DNA of 64,000 nucleotides, from contig JAYJMM010000032.1 in the NCBI GenBank assembly GCA_037349105.1, positions 2,074,501 to 2,138,500 on the forward strand, in the 5' to 3' direction. The position numbers and the translations under genes are program-made. The DNA comes from Limnomonas spitsbergensis (lineage: Eukaryota > Chlorophyta > Chlorophyceae > Chlamydomonadales). Every line of letters begins with the position of its first letter. Positions within the stretch are counted from its first letter, which is position 1. Positions 34,746 to 46,200 of this stretch are shown here, piece after piece. A model generated the notes under the pieces. It did not search any database and was not told the origin of the DNA. It saw nothing but the letters and a program-made list of their open reading frames with translations.

Positions 34746-35408
34746 ATACGTAACATACAGTACATCAAGCTGCCTTTCAGCTTCATCTCGGCCAGTGGCC
34801 GTGGGCCTTAAAAGGCAGCAAGCCCCGCAACTTGGGCCACCAGCAAATCGGCCTGGCAGCTGTAGGCTGATTAAAGTTTGGTTTCAATCGGCCAGGGCAT
34901 GGCTGCCCGCCCCAATGACAACATCAGCGACTCATTCCAGACCTTCCCGGGTTACGTATTAATGCAGCTATTTGCTGAGCTTGCGAGGTTCAGGAAAGTT
35001 AGGCAAGGGAAAATCTACCCTCCGATCTATTTTTAGAGTTTACCGGGTACCTGTAAGTCTAGCCCACCTCTCATCTTCCCTCAAATACGACATTGACATC
35101 GGAGTTGTACTAGTATTAGCCCGCCAGCCCCTTGCAGTTCGACCAGGCCGCCAGGGGGACAAGGGCCGTTGCAAAGTCTTGGCACAAAAATACAAAACAG
35201 ACGACAGCGGCACTGAAATCAGCCAAACAGCTTACCAGTACATGTACCGCGCTGTGGGGTTCTATGCGGTTCCACTGGTGCCCCCAAGAGGTCTGACACA
35301 CGTCTGTTGCCATGCATCGGACGCTTCTACGTTTCCGTCTCGGCATTCCATTTTTTGTGTGTCCCTTCCTCTTTCCTTCAGTTTCCCTTTTCTCCCTACC
35401 AGAAAAAT

Positions 35409-35470
35409 GGGCGCCCAGTCCGCCTACATAGCCCAGCCTTTTGAGCAAGGCCCGGAGGAGTAACGTCATG
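35409..35470 (+). repeat. dispersed repeat family A
   Basis: gggcgcccagtccgcc, then agccttttgagcaaggcccg, then gaggagtaacgtcatg, preceded by a C/T-rich leader. Confidence 0.85.
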
Positions 35471-36216
35471 AACAGAGGATGCACGCCCTATATGCACACG
35501 CATGCCCTCCACAAGTTGGTACCGACTTAGGAGCGCCACAGGACGTAAGGGACTTCCGCCCTCGTACCGGTATTCGAATTTATAGGATGCCCGTGCCATC
35601 CGCAGAAATTTCATGGCCTCCTGGACCGCGGCAGCTCGTCAAGGTTGTTGTTGCAAATTCATATTGGGCCTACCAGGCGGATGCGTGGCAAAGGTGCAAG
35701 GTCGTTTGGTGAGGGGGCGAAATTCAGTTTTTTCAAATGTCCACAGGGGCTAGGGGGGGGGGGGGCTGGACATGGGCCTTGAAAGAGAGGAACTGACATA
35801 TCACCGAGGAAGGAAATAGGTCGGGAAGAGACAGAGCCACTATAACACTCAGGCCAACCACCAGCCCCCCCTGCAACTGTACCAGTTTGGGCTACTCTGC
35901 GGTACATGACTGCCGTACCAAAGTCGCTGCCCAAGGAAAGCATGGCTAAGGCACCCATTTCCCTGATTTCCATAATTGTAAATAATTATGGTTTCATGCA
36001 CTGCCAAACCACGAACCATGGTAGTAGACAAGATTAAAAATACCAGTTCTTCTTCGCGCTGTTTTGCCGATTTGTCTAAATCCTCAACCCTAGGGAGAAA
36101 AAGCCAGTCAAAGATGTGAACACTACATTTCGTTGCTCACCAGAAATATAACATAACATAAAGAGTGGTCCACGATCACGGTACGAGCCAGCTGTTGTCA
36201 GAGGTGTCATGCTTTT

Positions 36217-39200
36217 CTATCCCGACCCATTAGGTGGCGGTGCCTTGTACCGCAGCTCCATGGTCTGGAAGGCCCGCTTGATGTCCGATGGAATTCGCAC
36301 GGGCTGGTAACGCGGATCTAGAAATACCACCACGGCTTCAGCCGCGAGAACAGGAACCTGATGCATGTACAGGGTTCACACACATTCACACAAATTCAGG
36401 TTGCCTGATACGTAAAAAAACAAGACAGTTACTCCTCACTCTCATTTCGCTCCGCACTCTCTTTCGTTATCCCATCGTTTTTATGGGCTGCATTAAATAT
36501 TGCCAAACGAACTGCGCGCTAGAGCGCAACAGACTGTCCTGTTCAGTCTCTGCCTCCTCCTCTTCAGACTCTTCCTCCTCCAGCTGCTAAATCCCGACGA
36601 TCGTTCTGAACTTGGCACAGGCTGCAGACGTGTGACAGATCGTACTTTGAAGGGCAAGGCGGGGACCTGTGCTTAACAAATCGCGTAGGTGATGAATAGT
36701 GCTCTCGTTCAGAGCCGGAAACGGCAGCGGTCTGCGTTGCATCAGGGTGTCCGTGATTATTGGGAGCTCTGTCGCTGGCAAGTAGCGAGCACGCTGAGCA
36801 GACATTGGCTTGGGCCATTGTAGATCTGTATTTTACAAGTGGGTTTCAGTTACCGTATAACGGTTTTCACTCTGCTATTAAATAATTGTTGTTGGGGTAC
36901 ACGGAGTTGATGCGCGATAGAATAATAATTAACAACTACCTTGTTGGGTGCACGGAGTCGTGTTTCCGGCACCAAATATCAAAAATAAAACTGCACGTGC
37001 GCAAAGTAGGGTACTTTTTGCCTGCGCGATTTTGATGTATAAGTTCTCAATAGGGGTGCGCGGACCCTATCCGGTTTTACGGTACGGTAAAAGGAAACAA
37101 ACGGCAGGTAATTACCTGTGGCCGGAACTAACTCGAGCTCGTACCTAACAACCCCATAACTCTTGCATCCGCATCGCTTCATTCGAGGAATCTGAGGGGG
37201 GAGAGGCCTGCCAAGATGAGCCGCGCATGCCTGGCACTCAGGCGTCGAACACACAGCAGAAACACAGCGGTTGTGGTGGCTGATTCTGACTGTCGTTTCA
37301 ATCGAAGATTGGCTTATTTTATTACATACTTATTTAGGATACGAAACTGACTATGAGCAAATGAACTGAATACAAATTTATTTTGGGATTTTAAAGGTTT
37401 ATGGATACAGTAAAAGAAAACGAATTGGTCTGCATCGTAATTATGTCATGTTTAAGCCCTAAAGAACTTTAAAGGTACTGAAATGACAGCCAGTGTGACT
37501 GCGGTGGATCAGATTCAGAAAACTAATTCTGCCAGAAAGGCTATACAACACCCTCAAAGCACCAGTCAGGACAGACACACCTTGGCCATTTCACCATTTC
37601 ATTACCATGCCAATTATCTGGCCAAATGGGCGGCTTTCTCATCAAATACACATCAATCCACATCAAATACAGTTCAGAGGGGTCCCAAATGGCCAGGCGC
37701 AGTTTGCTACCTTCCGGTATCGTACTGAACTGCATTGTACTGCACTGTACAAGATGGTGCAGTATTAAAAAATAGGATGCTGTAGGGGTAAGTGTGGTCC
37801 AGGAGGGTATGGCACAGTATGCTTCTTAGCTAGCTAACTAAGCTAAACATGGTGAAGTCAGGTATGGTTCATTTACAAGGTAAGGGCAACAACATATAAT
37901 TATATTACAATCGCCATACGTAAGTGTCGCGTTACATAAATTATTGTACGGCTAAGCTGCCAATCCCTCAGCATAGTGCTGAGCCCCCCCGCCTCTTGTC
38001 CCTGGGCCATCATGCGCTGCGCATCCATTCATATCAAAGACTAAAAAAATAGGAATCTCAGGGTCCAGATTTTATTCAGATTTTTTAGTCAAATTTCAGG
38101 GTTCAGATTTCATTCAGTTCAGTTAGCAGTGCTAGCGTTAAACTTCACCCCAAACTCGTCATTACCGTTCACTCCAGCTAAATCCTGATGAAGTGATGTC
38201 ACATAGCCCCCCCCCTCATCCCACCTTGCTAGTAGCGTTGTTGCCTGACCCAGAGGTGCCCCCCCTCCTCCCACCTTGCTAGTAGCATTGCTGCCTGATC
38301 CAGGAATGGGCAGCAACGTGATGCTCTGCCCTATGAACAGCCGCGCACCCGTCACACGCTGCACCCAGACGGACACCTCAAACCTGTCACGCGACCTGCA
38401 CGTGTGCGCAACAAGCGGGAAGAAGATTGCCAAAGAAGCAAGGGGAACCATTACGCACCTCGGCCTTGGGTAAAGATGACTCAGCAAACAGCACAGGTCT
38501 ACGCCGAATCTCAGAGCCACACAAGTATTACTGACATGAAGAGGCTTCAACACTCAGCATACGGTACACAGGTTAATGACACATCCCCAGGAAACACATA
38601 AACCCTCACGACGAACCCTAAATCGTATCCCCAGTAAAAGCAGGAATTACGAAGCTCTATCAGGTAGGAGAAGTGGATCGGATACCGACATCGGGATGTA
38701 CCTGATCTCAGCCAGGCTGGTAGGGACCAAGATGGACAACAGCTCATTATTTCAGTCTGGCTCGAGATTGCAACCTCCAGGAAATGGATTGCAACCTCCA
38801 GCTATGGATGCACCGCTCCCCCAAGCAGGTCTTGACCATAGCCCCGCAACACGGTGCCAGGGACTGTAGCCCCAAGTACTGTTCAAAAACACCTAAACCC
38901 TGAACCCGGACCCCCTAAACTATGGTGCCAAGGACTCCGGTTCCAAGTACTGTTCAAAAACACCTAAACCCTGAACCCGGACCCCCTAAACTATGGTGCC
39001 AAGGACTCCGGTTCCAAGTACTGTTTAAAAATCCACTTTGAGTGCAACCTTCAACATGACACTATAAACCCTAACCTCAAATATCACACTACAAGTGTAA
39101 CCCACCAAATCCCAATATGAACAAAAATTAAGCTCCACAGCCCTTTGGGGCAATCAAATCATGCTTGGAGCTGAACCCCCGAAATCCCGCTTGTAGCTGA

Positions 39201-41765
39201 CCCTCCCACTACCTCCAACATCCTCTCATAAACCACACCAGAAACGACATCCACCGCAACAAATGCATTCCCTGCAACACCTGCACTCCCCGCAACACCT
39301 GCCTGAGAGGCGCCTGGAACGTGAGTGACAGACTGGCCAAGGCCAGGGCGCCTCCCTGTGAAGTGAGGCCCTCCATGGTGAAGCCTAGGGCAGAAAAGGC
39401 TTCGTGGCGGGCGTGCTGAATGTAGGACGAGAAGACGGCATTGTTCACCACACCTGGACACCGTGCGTGTGAATGTGCGTGTGAGAGTGCGTGCATTTCT
39501 GCAATTTTTGTCATGTTTTTGAAGGTACGGTTCTTGTTTTTGCACGTACGGTACATGGGATCTTTCTGTCATTGAACTTCTGAACATTTTGGCCCTTGTT
39601 CTTGAGGAGTTGCAGATGCATCTAATGGCTTGCGCCGTGGACCCAGCAGGACAGCTTAGTGGCACCCAACAAAATTAAATAAACAACATTCATGCGCATC
39701 GTGCTGATAGAAAATATCAAAAAAAATGCCGGGTGAAGCACTCCCTGAATTCATTTAAGAGAGAGCTCGGCCCTCTCACTGAGCCCTTGCCTCCCCCAGG
39801 CCACCCACGCATACAAAACCAAAAGGTCAAGTCCCCCCACAGACCCACACTCTTATCATGGCATACTGGCATCACGCGGAACATTGGTTAACGACTCAGG
39901 TGCCCACCCGCTCGTCCGCAGCATTCGGTGGGCGTATCAACGGCCGCCCACCAGATGCTGTGGACGCAAGGATAAAAACTCAGTCCATGCCCTGGGGCGT
40001 ATTTTCAGCGTTGTAAGTAATGCGCCCCTAAACCCTAAACAGGGGAGAAACTCACCGAATTGGTCCATTTCGTAGTCCCGCACATCCATCCGTATGGTAT
40101 AAACTCCGCGCTCGTCAAACTTCCCATACACTGTGGAACCATCCCTTAGGCCAGGCTAGGGACCGGGGAGAGGGAGGGAGGGGAGGGGAGTAAATGGGTA
40201 TGGGGAAGCATTCAGGGGGGAATAGAAAGAGGGAGGGAGGGGAGGGGGGGGGGGGGGTTGGCTGGGGGAGAGGGATAACAGGGGAATGGAAAGAGGGAGG
40301 GAGGGAGGGAGGAGGGGGAATTGGGTGGGGGAGAGGCATTCCAGGGGAAATGGAAAGAGGGAGGGAGGGAGGGGGCGGAGGGAGGGGATTGGTTGGGGAA
40401 GAGGCATTCCAGGGGGAATGGAAAGAGGGAGAGAGGGAGGGGGGGAGAAGGGAGGAAGAATTGGGTGGAGGAGAGGCATTCAAAGGGAATGGAAGAGGAA
40501 GGTGGGAGGGAGGGGGGGAATGGGTGAGTGGGACGCATTCCAGGGAAGAGAGTCTGACCAGGAGACATCCAAGGTTTTGATCTCAGGATCTTCACGGGGA
40601 GAGAGAAGGGTGGAGAGTCGGGGGACCAGGGAAAGGAGGAGGCGGGGTCAGGGAAAGGGGTCAAGGAGGGTACAAGAAAGGAGGAGGCAGGGTCAGGGGG
40701 AAAAGGGTCCACAGTTGAGCAAGTCGCCTTACTGATAATGATCAGGGAAGGGACACATAGGGAGATATTAGGGTGAAGCTCAGGAATCACGAGGGGGTTC
40801 TGGGGGAGCTTATATAAAGAGGGGAGGTCAGGGAGGCCTGCGGTACTCCTGGCTCCTCAAGAGGGCCAGGACATGTCCCCAGCCATGGCCACCGCCAGAG
40901 AGGACCCTCCACTCAGCCAATGAACAACCCAACAGTGAACAAATTAAGGGTCATTCACCAGCGGCCAGCAAATCTAGGAAACAAAAACATGCGGATGGTT
41001 GCATACAGGGGTCGCATGCAGGGGTCGCATGCATATTCACCTGATGCAACGCAGGTGCTTCAGGCGACGGCGATGCAGCGCAGGCCACACCCGTCGGGCG
41101 CCTGGACCAGCAGGGCCCAAGAGGCATCAGAGGCCTGACGTGTGGGGCAGGGTACAGAACTCAGGCGGCTGAAAGTCTGTTGTGGAACTCTAGAACTCCG
41201 GCTTAACAGCAGTTCAGCCAGTGCTGGCTCAGTGGAGTGCACAGTGTACAGCATGTTTTCAACCAACTGCAAGGCAGCAGAGGACACAAATGGATGCCAG
41301 ACGAGAAGCCCCCTGGAAACCTTAGCATGCCTGCGCTATGCTGAATAGCGGCAGCACGGCACAAGGGACTTCTTCACACTTCAAGCTGTAAACGAGAAGC
41401 AACCACCCAAGGTGCAACGACAACTTCAAACTAAAACACAAACACCTGAGGCACCACCAGCGAAGGTACAATACTACAAAGCCAACTCGTTTTCTTTATA
41501 AAATGGGAGGCCTCAGGTCCTCCATGTTCATTCCAAGGTAACATCCAAGCGCAATCGTTTATACATCTGCCATCTCATACCTTTGATGCAGCCTCTCCCT
41601 GTCTGAGCGCAGCCGGCCAGGCCATCCTGGGCTGCAGGTGCCACGGCTGCCCCGGCAAACACTCAGCTTAGGTCCAACGGCAGGCCGCATGAGATGCACC
41701 CGTCCTGCTGTCGCCACCTGCGCTCGGGCGTATGCCTGACAGGAAGGCCTGCAAAGGATGGACAT
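36217..41765 (-). CDS. plastid acyl-ACP/acyl-lipid thioesterase, hotdog fold (ALT-like)
   Basis: Five exons, minus strand: 41765-41581, 40144-40056, 39453-39303, 38395-38275, 36357-36217; 228 aa, phases consistent. Residues 1 to about 60 are an Arg/Ala/Ser-rich leader (MSILCRPSCQAYARAQVATA), plastid-like; an upstream in-frame Met at 41801 is possible. Residues 85-96 read DYEMDQFGVVNN, the hallmark active-site segment of plant ALT thioesterases (4HBT family), with Asp89 the likely catalytic residue. Then come YIQHARHEAF, LALASLSLTFQAPLRSRDRF and the C-terminal VVVFLDPRYQPVRIPSDIK. The family hydrolyses acyl-ACP to free or 3-keto fatty acids in plastids. Exon 3 ends CTCAG|gcaggt, i.e. a GC-AG intron, which alone restores APLRSRDRF. 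The exon 4 end is duplicated just downstream. A coding-like segment at 41134-41060 in intron 1 could be an alternative exon. The gene is divergent from the E1-alpha gene. Confidence 0.9.
38221..38295 (-). repeat. duplicated 3' edge of thioesterase exon 4 with donor
   Basis: gctactagcaag|gtggga occurs at the true exon end (donor 38274) and again 50 bp further into the intron (donor 38224), each preceded by a ggatcaggcag-like segment. Only the first donor keeps phase with exon 5. Confidence 0.92.
38865..39030. repeat. about 64-bp repeat with telomere-like words, 2.5 copies
   Basis: ggttccaagtactgttcaaa, then aacacctaaaccctgaaccc, then ggaccccctaaactatggtg. It lies in thioesterase intron 3. Confidence 0.9.
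40150..40560. repeat. about 65-bp purine-rich repeat, 6 copies, thioesterase intron 1
   Basis: Units share gaggcattccaggggaaatg then gaaagagggagggaggg. On the minus strand this forms the polypyrimidine tract leading to the exon 2 acceptor. Open frames on both strands are artefacts. Confidence 0.93.
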
Positions 41766-43216
41766 AACAGGAAGAATATAAACAGAAGAACAGAGAGGCA
41801 TGAGTCACAAAAGGTAGGTCGACCTACAATATTGAGTCCATTGACACAGCCAAGGAGCTAGGCGCCAAGAAGGCAATTATGATTGTAGTCTGCTTCAACA
41901 GCCTACAGCAATAACAGGCGCTAGATGGGAGATGCAGGTGGCAGCCCGCCGGCTCTGACTCCCCCCTCCTCAATACATGTATAGAGGAGGAGGAGGAGGA
42001 GGAGGAGGAAGGCTGTGACAAATGCTTTTGGTATCTTGTCTGCCTCCGATCCAGGAGGTGGATCGCCCAGGTATGACAAATCATGGATATTTAAATATGT
42101 GACAGGCTTAATGCCCGTACATATTTGAATATTTGAGGGCTTCGTGAGGAAGCGGTTGTCTTCGATGCCAGGCGCCATGGACTTGTGGCGAAGACCACAT
42201 ATCCAGAAGGCAATATGAATGAGGATGGCAAACGACAACTAACATTCGCTAGGAAATATCGATGTCCTGGGGCATGCGTATGGTAAGCAGGCCCTTGGCC
42301 CCAAAACAGGATTCCTATTGAACTGGTATCACTCGTGGGTCAATTTCATCTGCTGTATGTAAGCACAGGAGGTCTCACGCGCCACGCGCACAATGACGAC
42401 GTTGCGCCTACATGTTCGTGCGCGTCATTTCAGCAGGACAAGAATGTTTGTGCATGTATGCATGGGGCGATTTTTTCGCCGCATGGGTGCATGGGCGTAT
42501 GGGTCACCCACCGGCTTTCTTGCATGGAAGTGGTATGAGTTCAGTACAGAGGTAGTACAGAAGCGATGCGCCCAGGGACAGCCAGGAGTCAGAGGGGGCC
42601 GACTCGGTTGCGGCTGAGCGTTGACAGCCACTATTGCAAACTGCGATCTTCTTGCGCTGGTGCTTCTTCTGAATCAGATATCAATCGTTGTGCTTCTTAT
42701 CAGGCTAAAGGGGATGAAGAAGCGACAGGCCGAGGGCCCCCTGCTCCGAAAGGTAACGCACGACCGACCGACCACCCAGCGTAATCAATCGCTTGGTTAT
42801 CAGCAGTAACCGTTCTAAATGAATGCGAAGGTCTGCCAAGAGGGGCGAGGATGAGGGGAAGGAGGCCGTTCGCCCGGTCGACCGGTTTGGCTGATGGCGG
42901 GTGCGGTTTGGTTACGGAGCTGTCGATGTCCGCGTCAGCTCTGCGTCAGCTGGAGCGCTTAAGCCCTTGACTCGGCGCCCCTGTGCCAAAACGAAGCGAT
43001 CCGGGCTCCAAGAATCGAGCATCTTCAGCTCATCATCTCCCACTCATCAAAAGGTAACCAAGGCGGAGGTGCCACGCCTTTCCAGCCCGAGCACATACGC
43101 ACAGAGCGCGCACGAGAGCGTTTCAACTTTCAAACCCTACCTGGCTACCTCCCCTCGCTCTGGTCCCCACGCCCCCCTATTTTTGAAACGCAAGCGTACC
43201 ACCTTACACGTTCATA
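41766..43216. other. divergent intergenic region between thioesterase and E1-alpha genes
   Basis: Presumed shared promoter region of 1.45 kb. A GGA microsatellite lies at 41983-42010. Two segments around 42715-42755 and 42985-43050 end in exon-like cgaaag|gtaacg and caaaag|gtaacc donors and might be 5' UTR exons of the E1-alpha gene. No core promoter element is recognised. Confidence 0.4.
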
Positions 43217-46200
43217 ATGGAAGCGCCTAGCTTCCTGTTGTCTCGGGCGCTAGGCGTTCTACTGCGGGTCTGTCAACGAGGCCCAGCCTCTGCCCCGGAT
43301 CTCCCCCCGCCAATGAAACAACCCTTGTTGCAAGCCCTCGCCCCTTGGATGGTCATGCCCAAGCACCAGCAGCAACAGCACCGTCCGCATTACCACCACC
43401 AGCAACAACGACACCGTCAGCAACATCAGCAGCCTCAGCGCCGCCAATTTCACGCCGCGCGGACCTTCTCCATGTCCAGCACTGCCAGGGCAGCGCAGGA
43501 GGCAGGCACACCACCGTCAAAGCAAGGTGACAGCAGCAGCGGCGGCAGTGGCTCCGGCATGAGCAGCAGCTCCATGGCCTCGCCCGATGCTGCCACAGCC
43601 GGAGGAAGCGGTGTAGAAGACAGCGGGAGTACAGCGGGCGACGGCGGCGGCAAGCAGTACATTGACCTGCCCGGCGGGAAAGTACCGCTGACAGGGCAGC
43701 TCACGTTCATGGGTGGGCCGTTGACAGGAAGCTCCGAATCCGCAGCGGCTGCGGCCCGAGTGGCGACATATCGCACCATTGACATGGCGGGGCGAGGCGT
43801 TGAGGAAGCTCAGGTGCCTCATCCTCTCAGGAGGGAGCTGGCCGTCAAGATCTACTCCACAATGGCCATGCTGCAGGCGCGTGAGAGGCAGCGTGTTGGA
43901 GTATGCGTGTTTGCATGGTAGATCTAATGTGTGCGTGTTTGAGTGTGCGTGTTTGCATGGTAGATCTAATGTGTGCGTGTTTGAGTGTGCGTGTTTGTAT
44001 GGTATATTTAATGTGTGCGTGTTTCGCTGTTTGAGTGTGTGCATACATGGTAGCGGCTGGGGGGGTTCTGAGTGTGGGCTGTGCATGAAACATCAGAGTG
44101 ACGGTTGATGCCAACTCAATCCAGCCTTTAAACTTGGTTCATACATTTGTGTCCCATTTCCCTCTTCCTTCATCCTCATTCGCCTCTCCCTCCCATCACA
44201 CCGTGTGACATGTGTGTGGTGTCATATTTTGTGCCCACCTCACAAAAAACATTCAAACCCGCATGTGTTGCGTGGGTGTGTCGGGGGGGGTGGGGGGAGG
44301 TAAGTGAGTCTTGGTGACTTCTGCTCTGTAAACGAACATCTTCACGGCTGTGGTTTCCGGTTGCAAACCCCATGCATGCCTTTGGGGTGCAATGCACACT
44401 CCCAGCCATCAAGAATCAGCTCCGCTCCAACGGCAATGTCACCTCACCTCCTGGAATCAGCTACGTTCCAACACTCTTGACGCCCCACCCCCCCTACCTG
44501 CAGAGTATGGACACCCTGTTCTACGAGGCACAGAGACAGGCAAGGAGACAAGGTTTGGGGGTTGAGCTTCTCACGCTATGGTCATGTGCCATGTCAGTTG
44601 CCCGCCTCTGGAGGGGCAGGTGTGGGTGCTAGAATCAATGCGTGGGGGCTCCTTTGGTTCTTTGGAACGGCTTGGGAAATTCTAAAACCTTTAGCCCTGA
44701 ACTCACACCAGGGTGCCTGGGAGTCAAGTCTTGGTCTTCATGTGCTTGGGTGGGGGCGTTGAAATTGTGGCTGTAGCTTCAAACTCAATGGCTTTGGAGC
44801 CGCCCAGCCATAATAATAATTTTTTAAGACCTATTATTATAACGAATGCCACCGTTAGCATGTAAGGCTGCTGTCGACCTTCACCTGTCGTCCTCATTCC
44901 CATTTTTTTGCGGGTGACCGGTCAGGACCCCCATGTCACATGCTTCTTCTTACCGACCATAAAAGCCTTGGCCCTTTCAGCTGCCAGGCTGACGTTCAGG
45001 GTGAAGAATTTCCCCGACCCTATACCCTAAACCATGAGAGCCTCAACCCTTTCAGTCGCCAGGCAGACCTATGGACATATGGTTCCACAGGGTTGCCTCT
45101 CATTGAAATAAACCAAGCCTTTGTCTGTGCCACACTGCTGTAGGGTTAAGGGTTTATCGTTGGGGACACCCCAAGGGTTACCCACACTCCACCGGGGTCT
45201 TTTCTCTTGAAAACTTGATTCGACCCTAAACCCTAAATTAACTCGACCCTTAACCCTCAACTTAATTCGACCCTAAACCCTGGGGTGCATCAGATGCCCA
45301 ACATCCACAAATTAGCTGAAACGCTTCTCCTGCAAACTAAACTGGACCCTGAACCCTTGTGCTGAAAGCCGCACTGCCACCACGTTCCAAAGGGCCACCT
45401 CTCCACAGACACTGGACACAAATCACTCGTTTTCTCCCGCTTGGCCACCACCTTTCACCGGGCCGCTTCTCCTGCAAAATAGGATTGGACCCTAAACCCT
45501 CATGGATGCCGCATGACCACCACCTTTCACCGGGCCGCTTCTCCTGCAAACAGGATTGGACCCTAAACCCTCATGGATGCCGCATGACCACCACCTTTGA
45601 CCGGGCCGCTTCTCCTGCAAACAGGATTGGACCCTAAACCCTCATGGATGCCGCATGGCCACCATGTTCCAAAAGGCCACCTCTCCTCTCTACTGACATT
45701 GGACCCTAAACCCTCATGAATGTTGCATGGCCACCATGCCCCTCAGGACTGCATCTCCTAGACAACATGATCTGAACCCTTCCAGCCCCCCGCACCCCCC
45801 CCCCCCATGCCCCTCAGGACTGCATCTCCTAGACAACATGATCTGAACCCTTCCAGCCCCCCGCCCCCCCCCCCCATGCCCCTCAGGACTGCATCTCCTA
45901 GACAACATGATCTGAACCCTTCCAGCCCCCCGCCCCCCCCCCCCCATGCCCCTCAGGACTGCATCTCCTAGACAACATGATCTGAACCCTTCCAGCCCCC
46001 CGCACCCCCCCCACCATGCCCCTCAGGACTGCATCTCCTAGACAACATGATCTGAACCCTTCCGGCCCCCCGCCCCCCCCCCCCCATGCCCCTCAGGGCC
46101 GCTTTTCCTTCTATCTCACGTCTCAAGGAGAGGAGGCCACCACGGTCGGGAGCGCTGCAGCCCTGCAGACCAGTGACATGGTGAGAGAGGCAATCCAGGG

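Larger units (their letters stand above)
33543..36216. other. intergenic mobile-element debris
   Basis: Near 33563 a purine tract (aagggggagattt) just after the ORF1 relic resembles an LTR-element polypurine tract followed by a possible LTR start; no matching second LTR was found. Copies of dispersed family A lie at 34691 and 35409. The rest contains nothing I recognise. Confidence 0.4.

Noticed and set aside
40115..40790. Pro-rich minus-strand and Gly/Arg-rich plus-strand frames
   Set aside because: Produced by the purine-rich tandem repeat in thioesterase intron 1.
41060..41287. Separate small gene ending ASDASWALLVQAPDG...IAVA
   Set aside because: It lies in thioesterase intron 1, has no supporting upstream exon in phase, and is better kept as a possible alternative exon.
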